A stretch of 64,000 bases of DNA from positions 19,423,521-19,487,520 of the forward strand of contig OX291544.1 of the NCBI GenBank assembly GCA_946406115.1, given 5' to 3'. A program made the translations under genes and the position numbers. The notes beneath the pieces are model-generated. The model was not told the origin of the DNA. It did no database searches and was given only the letters and a program-made list of their open reading frames with translations. Positions 23,309 through 34,180 of the stretch are shown here, in pieces. How positions within the stretch are numbered: position 1 is the first letter of the stretch; every line of letters starts with the position of its first letter. This stretch comes from Apoda limacodes. Its lineage: Eukaryota; Arthropoda; Insecta; Lepidoptera; Limacodidae.

Positions 23309-24835
23309 TGGTCTTTTATTACTCGCACCATGACATAATTAACGGCGCTCTATTAAACTTACCTTAATTTCATGACAGTTGCATAAAAAGATATTTCATT
23401 ATAATCTGAGATAACTTTTCGGATTGTCGTGATGCATGACATAACTTAGTATGTATGCATGCATTTTGTTTTTAACCGACTTAAAAAAGGAGGTTATCAA
23501 CTTGGTTGTAAGTTTAAAACATAAAAAATGTTTATAAATTAAGAAAATAATACCTAAATAATCACAAAAAATGGCTGAAAATTAAGTTTGCTTGTCTTAG
23601 ATCTCGATATTTTTTGTCAGAAAACCCAATTTTTTTTGAACTCATTAATTAGGTATTATTTCATATTTAAAGAATTTCGAATAGAATTTCTATATATATG
23701 TAGGTATGTAAATGTACTAACAATCATTACACAATCTCAAATACTTTACTATTAGATATATTTTTTTTATACTTCCTTAGTAAATTATTCCATAAAGACG
23801 CCTTGAAATTTAATTTTTTTATAATGGGATTTAACTTTTTTACCGTTTTGTTGTCACATTTTTTTAGTTTTTGCTACAACTTAGAGTCAATGCACTAGAT
23901 GACAAGCTATTCTAATTATATAATCAACTTCCATTACAATAAAATGCAATACAATTTAAAATTGAAATCACTCATTTAGGTAATGCACTAGACAAAAGCA
24001 AGATTTATAACATATATTTTTTCAATCCTTTAGGTGCTTTAGTTCAGCCTTAAGATAGTTTTAGCTTTTTTAACTTGACTTGCTGAAATTGCGTATATAA
24101 TCCCTTTAAGTGCATGTATAGTGTGCAAAAATTCCGTGCGGACACAAACCGCAACAAATCTGTAGCGCACAACAGATATGCGATTCTATCTTGCAGTGCG
24201 CGCAATTCTGTTGTGTCATCCAGACCTTTCAAATAAAAATAAAAAACGCACAGTATTTTACTGAAGTTTACGTTAGGCTTGCATTTAACGTTGCAAGAAA
24301 AAACTGATTTTGAAGTTTTAATTCTGAGGGTTCCGTATTTAAAACTAAATGCTATGTAGTTAATCTATAGCTTCGTCATATCTGTGCTTCTATCTGTTTG
24401 ACAAATATAAGCGTTCCATAGTCACATGGCAAAAAATTGATTTCGTTCGATCCGTTCTTCCATTCGTCAATTTTAGAGTTAAAAACATTAGCCATCCTTA
24501 GGCGGTGGGCGTTGATATTGTAGATATGTATTTAATTAAGAATACTCTATGGTCACCTGTCAAAGTTGTTTACATTTTTTTCATTCTTATATTTTTATTG
24601 TATTTTAAATATTTGAGATCTAAATTTAACCTTTTTTAATTCATTAATCGTTAATAACTCAAGTGATATTCCCGGATGAACGTTTTCGTAACAAATGAAA
24701 GAAAATAAATCCTAAAAAATAAGTGCAATAGCAATAGTGACAAACAAACCGTTTTCAAAATTGCAAAACATTTTAATCATTACGAATAAGTGAATAATGT
24801 GCACAGTTTTTAGACATCCCCTACTTACAGAGTGA
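23309..24835. other. Intergenic with a short 'ccgacttaaaaaagg' repeat
   Basis: A fragment at about 23472-23515 ('aaccgacttaaaaaaggagg') belongs to the repeat family seen at 38487 and 51597. The frame at 24050-24232 (-) is not recognisable. The rest is AT-rich without signals. Confidence 0.4.
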
Positions 24836-24837
24836 TA

Positions 24838-24870
24838 ACACAGGGTATAAAAGACCGTTGATTGTTGTCC
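24838..24870 (+). promoter_or_regulatory. Possible TATA promoter of the 25-28 kb retroelement
   Basis: GGGTATAAAAG at about 24843-24853 is a good TATA sequence in a short GC-richer stretch, 0.4 kb upstream of the zinc-finger frame. The following 24858-25103 is less AT-rich than its surroundings and has an 81-residue frame without recognisable domains. It may be a 5' leader of the element. This is inference from position only. Confidence 0.3.
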
Positions 24871-25262
24871 AGGAAGTGCTTAGAAGTTTGGTGGAAAATT
24901 CTACTATAACCAGATGGTTCAGTACTAGGTCACACTTGAACTCGCTATCGTTTGATAGTACAACTGGGAGATCATCGCAGGCGCTTGACTACGTATCGTG
25001 TCGTCGTGGATCTTCCTCCTTCGACCTTCAGAGGGCGGATTTCTTTCGAACCAAAGATATTAAATTGTTTCTACAGACTATTATAGTGTTTTATTATTAT
25101 TAATATATAATCGACTTTACTCTATTTCACTTTAGTATTAATATATAATGCATTACTTAATTTTATTGATCAATGTGTTATTTATTGAATTGAATTTGTA
25201 GATTGTTTACTGTTTTATAATTTTATAGGTTGTTGTAGGTTGTATTATCTGGTTATTTATTT

Positions 25263-25835
25263 TTGGTCAATATGAGTGTAACGCCTACACAATTAGCTTG
25301 TCCACACTGTCCAGGGTCTTCAGGTGGTTTCTCCGTACATGGTTTGAAAGTGCATATTGCACGCATGCACAAGCAAGTGCTTTGTTCAGTTGCAGCCGCG
25401 CATGCTTCTCCGATCGACACCAATAGCACTACTTCAGCGGTACAGGGGCCGCCAGCATCGCCGCCTGCTCAGAATTCTCTAGACAGGCTTGCTTATTTCA
25501 AAGGAAGAATACCAGTTCTCCATCACATTCCTAAGGGAGCTGGGAACAAGGCGGCCGGCAAGCTGTGTGACGTTATAGACTCATGTGTCACTAACAATGG
25601 CATGGATGATTGGGGGGCTCTTCTTTCTTTCGCATATACAGCTCTGAGAGTGCCTTCGAAAGAGTCACCTGGGAATGTGTCGTCAAAAGTTAAAACCAAT
25701 GTTTTGTCGTCGGGTCTTTTTGATGAAATTGACATAACTATGTCGTCGTCTGTGTCTACCAGTTTTCGCTCTATTCGGAAAACATTGAATCAAAGGTCTT
25801 TGAGGGGGATTTCAGAGCTACCGTTCGCCTGTTAA
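25263..25835 (+). pseudogene. RLE retrotransposon: N-terminal C2H2 zinc-finger part
   Basis: This is a 190-residue open piece. Residues about 13-36 form one C2H2 finger (C-x2-C, then F, L-x2-H-x4-H: CPHC ... FSVHGLKVHIARMH). In R2-like elements such fingers bind the target DNA. A low-complexity P/S/T-rich linker (about 45-80) follows. The later segment, with DRLAYFKGRIPVLHHIPKGA and WGALLSFAYTALRVPSKES, resembles the pre-reverse-transcriptase region of this family. The frame ends at a stop where homology continues in another frame, so the stop is a mutation and not the natural end. The first ATG may be TTG/ATG-ambiguous: ATG codons lie at 25263 and just after it. Confidence 0.7.
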
Positions 25836-26755
25836 TGTCGGACGACTCCTTTGCACGGCGGGATCTAGACACGCTGGCTGCGCTAGAATCAAAACATCCG
25901 GGCCCTTCACGTCCTCTCAGTTTTCCTCCTGATCCGGGCTCAACGTTTACTACGGTAACAGTTACGATAAAGGACGTAATTTTAGCGTTAGGATCTTTTA
26001 ATGCAGGTTTAGCGGCAGGTCTGGACGAGATCCGGCCGGCACATCTTAAAGAGTTGACCTCCATATCGGCGTGTGAAAACGGGAGGCGCCTTGTAGGGTA
26101 TTTAACCAAGCTAGCAAATTTTCTGCTCAGTGGTCAGTTAAATCCTCTTGTGTGTCCTTAACTTTACGGGGCCTCCCTCTTTGCTTTGAACAAAAAAGAT
26201 GGTGGTTAAAGACCGATAGCGGTGGGCAGCGTGTTTCGCCGCTTGTCTGCCAAACTAGCTTGCCGCTCTGTCAACGAAGAAATGGTCAGTTACTTGCAGC
26301 AACACCAACTAGGATTTGGCACACGTCTGGGTTGTGAGGCTGCTAACCACGACACGCGCACGTTTCTCATGAATTAGCAGAATGAAGGCTATATTTTGCT
26401 GAAACTTGATATTCGCAACGCTTTCAACTCTCTGGAAAGAGACGTTCTGTTAAGTAAGGTCAAGGATAAAATCCCGTCTCTCTTCCCTTTTTATCAAGTC
26501 TATAGACTTCTTTCCAACCTTTTTTTCGAGAAAAATCTCATTCTTTCAAAAGTGAGAGCCCAGCAGGGAGACCCACTCGGTTCGCTTGTGTTTAGCCTGG
26601 CTATTCACAAAGCAATCTGTGATCTAAAATGTGCTCTAAACATCTGGTACCTAGACAATGGCACCAGAAGACGTTTTTCAGGATCAGGACCTTAGTTCCC
26701 CGACTTAAAGACCTGGGTCTAGAGGTAAATCCCTCGAAGTGCTTGTTCTTCGCCT
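25835..26755 (+). pseudogene. RLE retrotransposon: reverse transcriptase part, frameshifted
   Basis: Three frames are needed. The first piece (25835-26161) has AGLDEIRPAHLKEL, the region before the fingers. A middle stretch (about 26152-26395) reads in shifted frames and includes an in-frame stop near the motif LGFGTRLGCEAANH. The piece from 26396 has motif A (KLDIRNAFNSLERDV), motif B (QQGDPLGSLVFSLAIH) and motif C as WYLDNGT, where the second catalytic aspartate is replaced by N. Even without the frameshifts this enzyme would be inactive. Confidence 0.75.
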
Positions 26756-27487
26756 GTGGTACTGAGGCTCGAACACACATTTCTCGTTTATTTTCTTTTA
26801 CCTGGCCTTAAGGAAATTTCTACTCCTGACTTTAACCTATTAGATTCCCCAATATTTATTTCTGGAGTCCCTAAGGTCATCAATGCAATAAAAGATTTTC
26901 TCCTTTCCGCTCACGAACGTCTTAAGGCTCTTCCCGCACACTTGGCGATTATCTTGTTACGCATGTGCTTCGCTCTTCCGAAGGTCACCTATTTATTGCG
27001 GACTACCCCAACTTGGATCTGCCCTGAGGAAGTTTCATCTTTTGATGAAAGTTTAAAATTAGTGGTTGAGTCATTTCTTAATGTCTCCCTAGATGGTCCC
27101 CAGTGGATTCAGGCAGCTCTGCCTGTCCGGCGTGGTGGTCTCGGGATACGCAGTGCTAAGGAGGTGGGTCTGCCGGCTTTCCTGGCGTCTGCGCATGGGG
27201 TTGCCACTGTTGTCACTGTTTTTCTTCCTTCTAATGGTGACGGGGGAAGTATACCTTTTACGTCTGATGTTGTTTCAGCTTGGTTAGCCCTTAACTCGGG
27301 TGCCACAGTCCCAGAATTTTCGCATGCTCAGCGGGCGTGGGATGATGTGGGGGTAAAGAGGCTTCAAGAGCCATTGCTAGATGATGCGTTGGGAGTCGAT
27401 AAGGCCAGACTTCGAGCTGTGTCAACCTGGGTCGGGGGCTTGGTTACAAGCGGTTCCTTCGCCTCACCTGGGCACTCTTTTGGATGA
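26756..27487 (+). pseudogene. RLE retrotransposon: post-RT (thumb/linker) part
   Basis: This is a 243-residue open frame between the reverse transcriptase and the nuclease. It includes LPVRRGGLGIRSA, a segment (RRGGLG) conserved after the reverse transcriptase in many non-LTR elements, and HAQRAWDDVGVKRL. It ends where the next frame (27381-27866) takes over, with about 100 bp of overlap that marks a frameshift. Confidence 0.65.
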
Positions 27488-28146
27488 TGACTCTTTGCGT
27501 GTTGCGGTGGCTCTCCGTCTGGGCTGTAAGGTGTGTGAACCTCATATATGCACCTGCAGTTCCATGGTGGAGGCCGATGGTTATCACGCTCTGAGTTGTC
27601 GGCGGTGCATTGGGAGATTTCTGCGTCATCATGCCCTGAACGACATAGTTCGGAGAGCCCTTATATCGGCTAATGTCCCCTGCCTGCTTGAGCCTCCAGG
27701 TCTCAACAGATCTGATAGAAAGAGACCAGACGGGCTGTCTCTGGTGCCATGGAAAAAAAAAGGAAAGTGCTTGATTTGGGACGCAACTTGCGTCAGCACT
27801 GTCGCCGCCAGTCACCTAAGTCGCACCATGCTCTTTGCATCTGCCGCTGCCAAAGACGCCTGCTAAAAAAAGGCTTAAATACGCTTGCTTGGAGTCGCAT
27901 TATCATTTTGTACCTGTAGCAGTGAAGACTTTGGGCAATTGGAGTGTGGATGCGAAGTGTTTAGTGGGAGAAATAGGCCGCAAACTAAACAAAGTGACAG
28001 GAGACTCCCGCTCTGGGTCGTTCTTGGTGCAAAAATTGCCATCGCTTTACAGTGAGGTTATGCTGCAAGCATTATGGGCACCTTTGCACCGGGAATGGTC
28101 AGGGGTGGGTTATTTAATGACTAACTTTTTTTTTGTATTAAATTAA
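27381..28146 (+). pseudogene. RLE retrotransposon: CCHC knuckle and PD-D endonuclease part
   Basis: In 27381-27866 a cysteine-histidine cluster ([17 protein letters not shown]) precedes [10 protein letters not shown] and then LIWDATCV. That gives PD, 16 residues, D, the arrangement of the restriction-like endonuclease that nicks target DNA in R2-like elements. A stop follows, and the C-terminal tail goes on in another frame (27835-28146) with PVAVKTLGNWSVDAK and KVTGDSRSGSFLVQKLPSL. The minus frame at 27444-27815 is its antisense. Confidence 0.75.
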
Positions 28147-28150
28147 GTTG

Positions 28151-28479
28151 AGTTGTATTATAATAAATTAATCCGGTAAAAAAATAAGTATATAGCAATC
28201 TACAAATACAAATGTTTAATAGTAATTTGAACCCTTATAGTTTCGTCATGTATTTTAAATCATTTTTTTTTAGGATTCCGTAAATATGAGGTATAATCCG
28301 AACCCTTGTAGTTTTCTATCCTTTCTTTTTTATCATTCGTCCTCTTGACTTATTAATGGTTATGGAGAAAGTTATAAGTTTCTTTAATTCTGACTTTAAG
28401 GACCAACTGGAAATTGAAATTCGTTAAATAGGGAAACTAAAAATTAAAAAATAATCTGTTTTTTTAACAAAAACATAAA
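28151..28479. other. AT-rich flank, nothing recognised
   Basis: Sequence downstream of the retroelement; an internal similarity 'aacccttgtagttttctatc'/'aacccttatagtttcgtcat' (28301 and 28231) suggests a small repeat. Confidence 0.4.
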
Positions 28480-28736
28480 CCGACTTCAGATCCACTAAAA
28501 CCCCTAAGACAGACTTATTTACAGAATATGTAGCTACATGTTTTATTCGCCTTGAAGTCGATTGCCAGTGTCCATACAGCAGACATACTGACAGAACATT
28601 AACCTACAGTTTCTTTGCCTTTTTACTTATCTTAACGTGTCTATATTATATAAATATATAAAACATGTAGCTGAATTTTCTGTAAAAAAGTCTGCTGTAG
28701 GGGCTTTTTTAAAATTTTTAGTCGATCTGAAGTCGG
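28480..28736. mobile_element. Snap-back element with ~75-bp inverted arms
   Basis: The left arm starts CCGACTTCAGATCCACTAAA. The right arm, reverse-complemented, reads CCGACTTCAGATCGACTAAA, and the homology goes on to 'gtagctacatgttttat' near the centre with small indels. It is a non-autonomous fold-back element. A related piece ('aaaacataaaccgactctaa') is at 16625. Confidence 0.75.
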
Positions 28737-29056
28737 AAAAAAGAAAGCACAGAAATTTTGTAATAAATGGCATTACTAAAATAGGTTAATATTTTTGTAA
28801 ATAGATCATACATGGGTTCCTTGCCCTAGAAAACAAATCAACTTTTTTTTTTCTACTTTCGGCTTTTAGTAAGAGATCTACAAAAAGATGATTAAAAAAG
28901 GAAGAGTAGTTTACACAAGAATTACAAAGGTTTCTTGCTCTAAAATTAGTACAACGTACTACATCAGATGTTTAGAAAAACAGAAGGTATTTTGCCATAT
29001 TTTATCGAGGGCACATAAAATAACCTACTAACCCTATTTATCAATTTTTTTTGCAG
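28737..29056. other. Region upstream of the small secreted gene, ending in a splice acceptor
   Basis: 'ttttttttgcag' (29045-29056) is a strong 3' splice site immediately before the ATG of the next gene, so an upstream non-coding or short coding exon probably exists. I could not identify it: the ATGs upstream do not give a phase-compatible exon. Confidence 0.4.
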
Positions 29057-29368
29057 ATGAAATTTTCACCAACAATAGCAATACTTTATTGTGCACTAGG
29101 TTTATCATTGTGGAATTCATACAGTGAAGCATGGAAGGATTACGAGACGACATATCCGCTAGAATCACTAGATGATGAGTATGGCGATTTAATACACAGA
29201 GAACTAATGTTCTTAAGATCCAGGGACTACAGATGGCTGTATTATTGCGAGTACGACAAAAGAGGTCGTCTAATTTATCATAAATATCTATATACATTAA
29301 AGGACGTTGCAAGATTATTTAGAGATAGATTCCGAGGGTTGATCCAAGTACAACATCAGTTGCGTTAA
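29057..29368 (+). CDS. Small secreted protein, paralogue of the 42-kb gene
   Basis: The product has 103 residues. I chose ATG 29057 because it follows a good acceptor (tttttttgcag) with no gap and starts a typical signal peptide: MKF, then a hydrophobic core (SPTIAILYCALGLSLW), with likely cleavage after about residue 25 (YSEA|WK). The mature part of about 78 residues is charged and rich in Y, R, L and D, with a single cysteine, so no disulphide scaffold. Its distinctive part is YYCEYDKRGRLIYHKYLYTL followed by KDVARLFRDRF. The gene at 42 kb has the matching EYDKTGHK...LHNLREVANFFREYL, so the two look like diverged paralogues on the same strand. I do not recognise the family; a cuticle, silk or immune role would be a guess. 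There is no clear AATAAA; AATAAG is at about 29389. The opposite-strand frame at 29034-29312 is a shadow. Confidence 0.6.
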   Translation: MKFSPTIAILYCALGLSLWNSYSEAWKDYETTYPLESLDDEYGDLIHRELMFLRSRDYRWLYYCEYDKRGRLIYHKYLYTLKDVARLFRDRFRGLIQVQHQLR

Positions 29369-31785
29369 AACATATTCGTCTTCGGTTCTAAATAAGATCT
29401 TTGTGTAATACAATTATTTTTGTGTCTTTTTATTATCTCCCTTATTCTTGCTACCTAAAAACATTAACAACAATGTCATATTAGACATTTGACGACTATA
29501 TTCTATAGATCCTTTTTTCTGATGGTCTGATTTTTTATGAAAGTACAATCCTAAAAAAAAGTTCTTACGGTTCGTACATTAAGGCTATAGTTTTTAGGTA
29601 TGTATGCAAAATGACGCATTTTTTTAATGATATCGATTACTATTAAATCGATTTATAATACTTCGTCGCGATCAGCGAAAATCGGTGAATCATAATATCG
29701 GTTAAAACGTACTTCTCACTAGTCACATTAAGCTGACAGCTGTCACAAGGGACTTCGTTGATGAAATAGTGTGAAGTCCCTTACCCCCTTTAATCCCTAG
29801 CCTATAGCTTAGTAAAAGACTTGTTGTACAATGTTTTTTCATAATTTAATTAATATAGGTACAGGATAACATTACTAAATTAAGCCACAGAAATTGTACA
29901 ACACTGTGGGTTTCTAGCGCGTTCGTCAGTATCACCTTCAGGTATTTTGCTCTGTCGTTGTGTCGCGTGTCGTCTGCCTTAGTCCCTCCGTTCGCTTGTC
30001 CATGCGTTAAAGACTTGGAATTGATGAGATAAAGTGTATATATTTTGAACATGAAAGAAGTTAAATGCTGTAAATGAAAATAAGTTAAATGTTGACAATT
30101 ATAATTGTATTGATTGCTCCCTCCTTTACACCGAATCCATATTGTTAGTTCTATCGAGAATTTCATCAACGGAACTAACAAGATTGATTACCCGGGTATG
30201 ACTCAGGTGTTATTCGCCATACCTCTCGCTCAGATCCTATCATAAACTATCCCGTGTTTATGATATTTCTTACACGGGAACAATCAGCATCCTAACATTT
30301 ACTTTACATTCATAAAATAGGTACCTATTCACAACACTAGCAAAATCGACCTTCAAAACAAAGTAGGTACCGAATGATATTACGTTATCTATCCTTTCGA
30401 GTTACGATGGGCTCTCCTTGAGCCTATGATAAAAAATGTGTTGCTGAAATAAACGGGGTTAAAACACACAATATTTCCAAAGAGAGATCTTTTAAGTAAT
30501 ATCTACTTTTATAACACAAATAAGTTCAAAATTTAATGAATTTAAATATATCTTTGCGCAAGGTACGAAATCTACGTTATTATTTGAAACTCGATTAGAA
30601 ACAATTAAGGAATAAGTACATTTTAAACTAGTTTGCTAGAATAATTACAGTTTTGCTGAAAATTGATTATGCAGTTATACTTAGCTTTGAACAAAGGTCT
30701 CCGTACATTAACACGTAACACTCTCACAGTTCACTCCCGTTTTTAAATTCACCTTTCGCGTGTTACTCCTCTTCGCGTCAAATCTCATCTCCCACGCGTG
30801 TTATCCTTGCTTTAGTAAAATCTTCAGTGCCCCACGACATCTCCGACGCCCGCGCACCCTTTGGTGTCATGAAAAGCTGTATCTCTTAATAATACGTTAG
30901 TGTTATTCTGCCTTATCGCCTTTGCAATAAGTCCGTAAATCTCTTATTTTTATGACCGTGTGAAAACCATCCCGTATGCGAATCACCTATCTCGTACGCA
31001 TTTGTACGTCTTTCTCGCTCTTGAATTTTGGCGCGTTGATACATGAAGAACTCAGAATACTCAGAACCGACCATCTGTTAATCAATCATTTCTAAGAAAG
31101 TCCGCTCGTCCCAAAAGGTTCAATTGCAACAAAAAATATTGTACCTGACCTACGCATTCCAGGCAAAATGTACAAGTTTTAAATATTTTGAAAACTCCAA
31201 GTTACAACTAAATTGTTACATTACCCAAATTTATTTAGGTTGGACCTGACAATAGAATATATACATATATATAAATCGATGTGCAATGCAACAAAATATT
31301 CTGACCTGGTGGTCAAAAATCAAAACATATTGCAAATAAACATACAGCCGCCATATTGAAATACTGTGAACCTACAATGGCAATAGCGATCAAACACCCA
31401 AGGTCAGAAGGACAGAAAATTTTGTTGCACAGTATTTAAGTGTTTAAGTATCATAGACTTCGAGTTCTGTTATTGATCCTATGGACTGCGCAATAGCCTC
31501 ACAAAATGTGCCACACTTTATAAAAATCAATGTTAGTTATGTCTATAGTTTGTATTGTTGTTTGCCAGAGTGCCTTATACATGATCAGAGAACGAAACTA
31601 ATCTAATTGCAGAAGGCGTGAGATAAGGAGGATATAAATGGCAAATATATAACTTGTCTATGATTTGCCTACGAAATCGTAGTCATGGCAGAGACTTAGG
31701 AAAACCTTAGTAAAAATGGTCAGTGGCCTCGGGAAATCATTTTAACAAGTAGCACTTAAATCGCCATGGTTTGGACGAAGATCGT
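29369..31785. other. Intergenic, mainly unclassified repeat-like sequence
   Basis: 29700-29770 contains a short palindrome TGACAGCTGTCA. Around 30700-31080 the sequence is richer in CpG and looks like a decayed interspersed repeat ('gtctttctcgctcttgaatt', 'tcgcctttgcaataagtccg'), but I cannot name it. A small hairpin (TCCCGTGT/ACACGGGA) is at about 30250-30280. The 111-residue minus frame at 29846-30181 has no domains or signal peptide and I do not support it as a gene. Confidence 0.35.
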
Positions 31786-31913
31786 GACTTTTTTTTAATA
31801 CCGTAAGGTATCAAACAAGGTTTCGGTCCACTTGATGGTAAGCTTGTTAAGAGAACTCACAGCACAACCTTAGCGTTCGCGGGAGAAAGTTTCTCTGAAA
31901 CCGCACTGTACTT
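31786..31913 (-). mobile_element. Jockey-like LINE 3' end fragment with internal deletion, copy 4
   Basis: Minus-oriented: poly(T), 'ggtatcaaacaaggtttcgg', 'cttgatggtaagc', then a jump to 'gcgttcgcgggagaaagttt' and 'tctctgaaaccgcactgta'. About 250 bp present in the other copies are missing in between. Confidence 0.7.
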
Positions 31914-32228
31914 TACAACTGTTGGCCTTATATTGTGTCGTAAAATTAATCGAATAAAATGGATCATTGCAAAAACCTCGGACATTTTCAAACAACTCGA
32001 TTATTGGAAAATAAGACTTTTTTTTTTAATCTACCAAGCTTTTTAAGATAAGTGCAAAGATATGAGTTTTATATAAAAAGATATTTAGGGTGTTGTTACC
32101 GGTCGTTTCTTTCCCTTCATCCTACACTATTTACGTCATTGTACTGGTGTCTTGGGCAGAGTACTAGGTAAACATGGGAATGACTGGTCTTTAATTAGTC
32201 TGCACCAACGGTCGATAATACAGTTCTG
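31914..32228. other. Short intergenic stretch, nothing recognised
   Basis: No coding or repeat signal that I can support. Confidence 0.4.
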
Positions 32229-34180
32229 ATGTTAAACAGTTACATTTTATCTTTGTTAAACATTCATGCTTCAATTAGGAATGTTAAGCTAAAACGCCCA
32301 CCTGCTCCGTGGATTCGCAAGTTTAAAAATAAACTTCCCTTTCTCATCGAAAAAGCTGAAGCAGTTGCGCACAAGCAAATATCTGTTTTCACCCATAAAA
32401 ACCATATATTAAACCAATTTCAATCTAGTTTTCGTTCGGCCATAGCACATCCACCGCTTTATTAAATGTTACGGACGAAATTAGAGACGAGATGGAGAAG
32501 TCGCTGGTAACCGTATTAGTTTCAATTCTTTCTTTCTTATTTAAATTTTTACACACCAGCTTTCGTGGACGACAGCGGGCAATTTAATGCAGTGCAATTT
32601 AGTAGCTGGCAATCCACAAGGTAGAATTCTCTCTCCTCTTTTGTTCGCAATTTTCATAGATCTTGAACATTCATTTCAACTGCTCTTTCCATCTATACGC
32701 GGATGATTTGCAACTTTGAACTCAAATCAAAGTCACTGACATTGACAAGGCTATTCTTAGTATTAATAAGGATCTTGAACAATTCAATGAGTGGCCAAAA
32801 AACTTTGGAGTAATTGTCAACCCGGTTAAATCAATAATTATAGGAAGTTTTCGTCAGATCGCAAGGTTAGATACGACTTCCACCATCGTTATTACTCGAT
32901 AAAACTGTGATTCCATATACAATGGTGGCAAAAATTCTGGGTTTGACTTTGGATAATACTCTCAGCTGGAATAGTCAAGTAACTCAAATTTGCTTTAAAA
33001 TTTCAGAGATGTTACGCGCAATGTTCAGATTCAAACATTTTTTACCGGTATACACTAAGAAACTACTGATAAACACTCTAGTAATAACAGTTATTGACTA
33101 TGCTGATGTGTGTTATCCTGATCTTAATTAAAATCTTCTCAACAAGATGGACCGTCTTTCAAATAATTGTATTCGCTTTTTTTTCGGCTAACGAAAATAT
33201 AGCCATATCTTCCAATCCGGATCAAAACTCAAATGGTTACTAATTCGTACATGTCGGCAATCAGGAATCTTTTGTACCTTATTCTCTATTTTTTATGATC
33301 TATCCGGAGTGGATTTTTTTCAAGTCAAGATTTCTGACTGGCAAATATCTGGCAGAAACTCACTCCCTTTATCTTCGCTCGTCAAACAATCTAACGTAAA
33401 AAATTCTTACAGTACCAGAATCGTAGGTTTACCAGGAGCACCAGGCAGTGCAACTCTGAAACTTATTACCCCCAGATATAAGAAAAGCACAGAAAAAAAT
33501 TGCTTGAAAACTATGTTACGTCTTCACCTACTAAGTTTTTAATCAATTTGTATATTTAAAACAATGTAGGTCCTGTCACTTATAGTAAGCATTAAGTAGT
33601 TTATGTGTATATTATTATGCAATTATACGTAGAAGTACCTGGAAGACTTTGCTCCTTTTTTTTGACAACGCTGTCTATTGTCAAGTGGTAAAAATAATAG
33701 TATTAGTACTTGCCAATAGATGTCAGGAAGATTCATATTTTTCAGTTTATCATTGCCTGAAAACACGAATAAAACGACATTTTCTAAAAATGTAACCTAG
33801 CTAGATCAATTTATCGCCCCCGAAACCCCGTGCATACCAAATTTCATGCAAAACGTTGTAACCGTTTCAGAGATTCAGATTATAATTATATATACATTTA
33901 TGTATACAAGAATTGTTCGATTAAAGGTATTAGGTAGTAAATGTTAATGTTATAAATGTATCTTAAGTATTAGTGTATTATATGTGTACCAGTATATTAG
34001 TATATTTAGTATTTATAAAATTGTTGTTTATTTAAACTTGACCTAGCCTTTATTCGCCACCAACAATTCAGCTCTATGTTTAACCAATGGTTGACTGGCA
34101 GAGAATGCCTTTAGGTATTGAGTCCCTAATTTGAACATCGTATATTATATAGTGTGCAATAAAGAATAAATAAATAAATG
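32229..34180 (+). mobile_element. Degenerate CR1/Jockey-like LINE with 3' UTR and AAAT-type tail
   Basis: Coding remnants appear in order. 32229-32465 has PPAPWIRKFKNKLPFLIEKA, typical of the linker before the reverse transcriptase. At about 32690-32720 'LYADDLQL' matches the catalytic YADD motif. 32907-33131 has KILGLTLDNTLSWNSQV and LPVYTKKLLINTLVI, the post-RT region. 33309-33542 has ISGRNSLPLSSLV and 'TPRYKKSTEK' near the natural C-terminus. Frames are broken by stops and shifts, and much of the reverse transcriptase is deleted. The 3' UTR resumes at about 34040 ('gcctttattcgccaccaaca', 'gcagagaatgcctttaggta') and ends 'gcaataaagaataaataaat' at about 34155-34178, a CR1-like tail. Another repeat sits in the UTR. 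Confidence 0.7.
33650..33960 (-). repeat. Repeat nested in the LINE 3' UTR
   Basis: 33650-33800 is the reverse complement of 15832-16020. It is followed by 'ataccaaatttcatgcaaaa' and 'aacgttgtaaccgtttcaga', ending 'tatacaagaattgttcgatt', a common moth repeat body. It separates the LINE coding end from its tail, so it inserted later than the LINE. Confidence 0.6.

Larger units (their letters stand above)
24858..28150 (+). mobile_element. Degenerate RLE-type (R2-like) non-LTR retrotransposon
   Basis: From left to right the plus strand encodes an N-terminal C2H2 zinc finger, a reverse transcriptase with recognisable motifs, a CCHC knuckle and a PD-D restriction-like endonuclease. This order is characteristic of single-ORF non-LTR elements of the R2/R4/Dong/HERO type rather than of APE-type LINEs. 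The reading frame changes at least five times and contains stop codons, so this copy is dead, though the coverage is nearly full length. The coding region is clearly richer in GC than its surroundings. The 3' end is not sharply defined: after 'ggtcaggggtgggttattta' the sequence becomes AT-rich, with a T-run and 'ataataaattaat'. The clade is not certain, because the catalytic reverse transcriptase motif is YLDN-G instead of the usual FADD. Confidence 0.8.

Noticed and set aside
25771..26109. 112-residue minus-strand frame
   Set aside because: Shadow of the retrotransposon; the plus strand has the recognisable motifs.
27444..27815. 123-residue minus-strand frame
   Set aside because: Shadow of the CCHC/endonuclease region of the RLE retrotransposon.
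29846..30181. 111-residue minus-strand frame
   Set aside because: No signal peptide, domain or neighbouring splice signals; composition like non-coding sequence.
32229..32465. A 78-residue host gene
   Set aside because: The sequence matches the pre-RT linker of a CR1/Jockey-like LINE, and downstream remnants continue the same element.
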